Assembly (NCBI RefSeq): GCF_001881565.1
Contig: NZ_MPDJ01000006.1
Span: 186,001 to 250,000 of the forward strand
Reading direction: 5' to 3'
DNA length: 64,000 nucleotides
Origin: Eisenbergiella tayi
GTDB taxonomy: Bacteria > Bacillota > Clostridia > Lachnospirales > Lachnospiraceae
Position 1 is the stretch's first letter. Each line of letters opens with the position of its first letter. Below are positions 63,435 to 64,000 of this stretch, one piece after another. The notes under the pieces are model-generated. The model was not told the DNA's origin. It made no database searches and saw nothing but the letters and a program-made list of their open reading frames with translations. Both the position numbers and the translations under genes were made by a program.

Positions 63435-64000
63435 ATGCGGTATCAGAATTATGAATTTCAGGTGCCCCGGGAAAAAGTGATCCGTGTCATCACGGATACG
63501 GATGCGAAAAATGAGGCGGATGATCCCTTCGCTGTGGTACATACCCTTCTGTCCCCCCGTTTTGAAAATGTGGGGCTCATAGCCGCCCATTTCGGGACGG
63601 ACAGAGCGGCGGACAGCATGGAGCAAAGCTTCGGAGAGCTTCAGAAGATCCTTTCCCTGATGGATATCCCGGAGGAGAATCTCCTTTTCCGGGGAGCGGA
63701 CCGGCCTCTTCCGTCTCCGGGGGAACCCGTGGATTCGGAGGGAGCCAGGCTGATTATCCGGGAGGCCATGCGGGAAGACGACCGCCCCCTGTTTGTCACC
63801 TTTATGGGTCCCCTTACGGACATCGCCAGCGCCTATCTCCTGGAACCCGCCATCGCGGGACGCCTTACGGTCATCTGGATCGGAGGCGGCAGATATCCTG
63901 CCGGAGGGCCGGAATTCAACCTGGGAAATGATATCCACGCCGCCAATGTGGTATTTTCCTCCCCCATCCCCCTGTGGCAGGTGCCCAAAAATGTATATGA
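63435..64000 (+). CDS. nucleoside hydrolase family protein, 3' end outside window
   Basis: The frame opens at an ATG after GGGGAGGCG, two bases past the GH78 stop, and is still open at the window edge (about 188 residues). It has ITDTDAKNEADDPFAVVH, with Asp21, Asp23, Asp29 and Asp30 of the calcium site, and FVTFMGPLTDIASAYLL and WIGGGRYPAGGPEFNLGND motifs. These define the inosine-uridine nucleoside hydrolase fold. Its place behind a rhamnosidase is odd for nucleoside salvage, and it may split another N- or O-glycoside. It is a distant paralogue of the protein encoded at 36960-37877. Confidence 0.85.
   Translation, partial: MRYQNYEFQVPREKVIRVITDTDAKNEADDPFAVVHTLLSPRFENVGLIAAHFGTDRAADSMEQSFGELQKILSLMDIPEENLLFRGADRPLPSPGEPVDSEGARLIIREAMREDDRPLFVTFMGPLTDIASAYLLEPAIAGRLTVIWIGGGRYPAGGPEFNLGNDIHAANVVFSSPIPLWQVPKNVY

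Noticed and set aside
1..64000. CRISPR arrays, tRNA or rRNA genes, insertion sequences, prophage
   Set aside because: No regularly spaced repeats, no recognisable tRNA or rRNA sequence, and no transposase or phage structural gene were seen on reading both strands.

Overview
The window looks like one chromosomal segment of an anaerobic, carbohydrate-degrading Firmicute, most likely a Lachnospiraceae-type Clostridium relative. Pointers are the butyrate kinase and phosphate butyryltransferase pair, the many LplB/LplC-type ABC transporters with AraC or YesM/YesN regulators, strong AGGAGG ribosome binding sites, TTGACA/TATAAT promoters, and Rpn-family and DUF975 proteins. No rRNA, tRNA, CRISPR array, phage or insertion sequence was seen. 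Names rest on motifs read by eye, not on database searches.

Layout. 1-2.4 kb: a truncated GHKL sensor kinase, an acyltransferase and a microgene. 2.6-5.2 kb (minus strand): ptb, buk and a C_GCAxxG_C_C protein. 5.9-13 kb: a starch/maltodextrin operon with a surface starch-binding protein, binding protein, two permeases, a cytoplasmic GH13 enzyme and a LacI regulator. 13.4-17.4 kb: secA and prfB, the latter with a +1 frameshift site. 17.9-26.3 kb: an AraC-flanked cluster with an M20 dipeptidase, an ABC importer and a zinc-methyltransferase-like URO-D protein. 26.3-42.7 kb: mixed genes, including tex, a methyltransferase, an M15 peptidase, a second URO-D protein, a cysteine desulfidase-like protein, nucleoside hydrolase plus sugar kinase, an AAA ATPase and an ABC exporter with its TetR regulator. 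43.2-64 kb: a plant-glycan region with GH31, GH28, GH95 and GH78, an oxidoreductase, three AraC-type regulators and a YesM/ABC/YesN module, ending in a nucleoside hydrolase cut by the window edge.

The most unusual feature is a set of very long fold-back (inverted-repeat) elements, found only between genes. Three of them (5304-5621, 17511-17866 on the minus strand, 42788-43126) have arms of about 130-150 bp, a shared apical core and a shared internal-loop motif. The arm sequence differs between copies while each copy still pairs with itself, so the duplex is conserved more than the sequence. A fourth (50343-50668) and two smaller ones (16130-16225, 38862-38912) have other cores. Beside the three core-sharing elements, always on the side downstream in element orientation, the DNA is strongly depleted of C on the element strand over roughly 0.9-2 kb, whichever way the neighbouring gene is coded. 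I know of no described family with these properties, and this is my main candidate for an undescribed system.

A second notable point is prfB. Its autoregulatory frameshift site reads CTT TAA C where the usual site is CTT TGA C, which should loosen the RF2-specific feedback.
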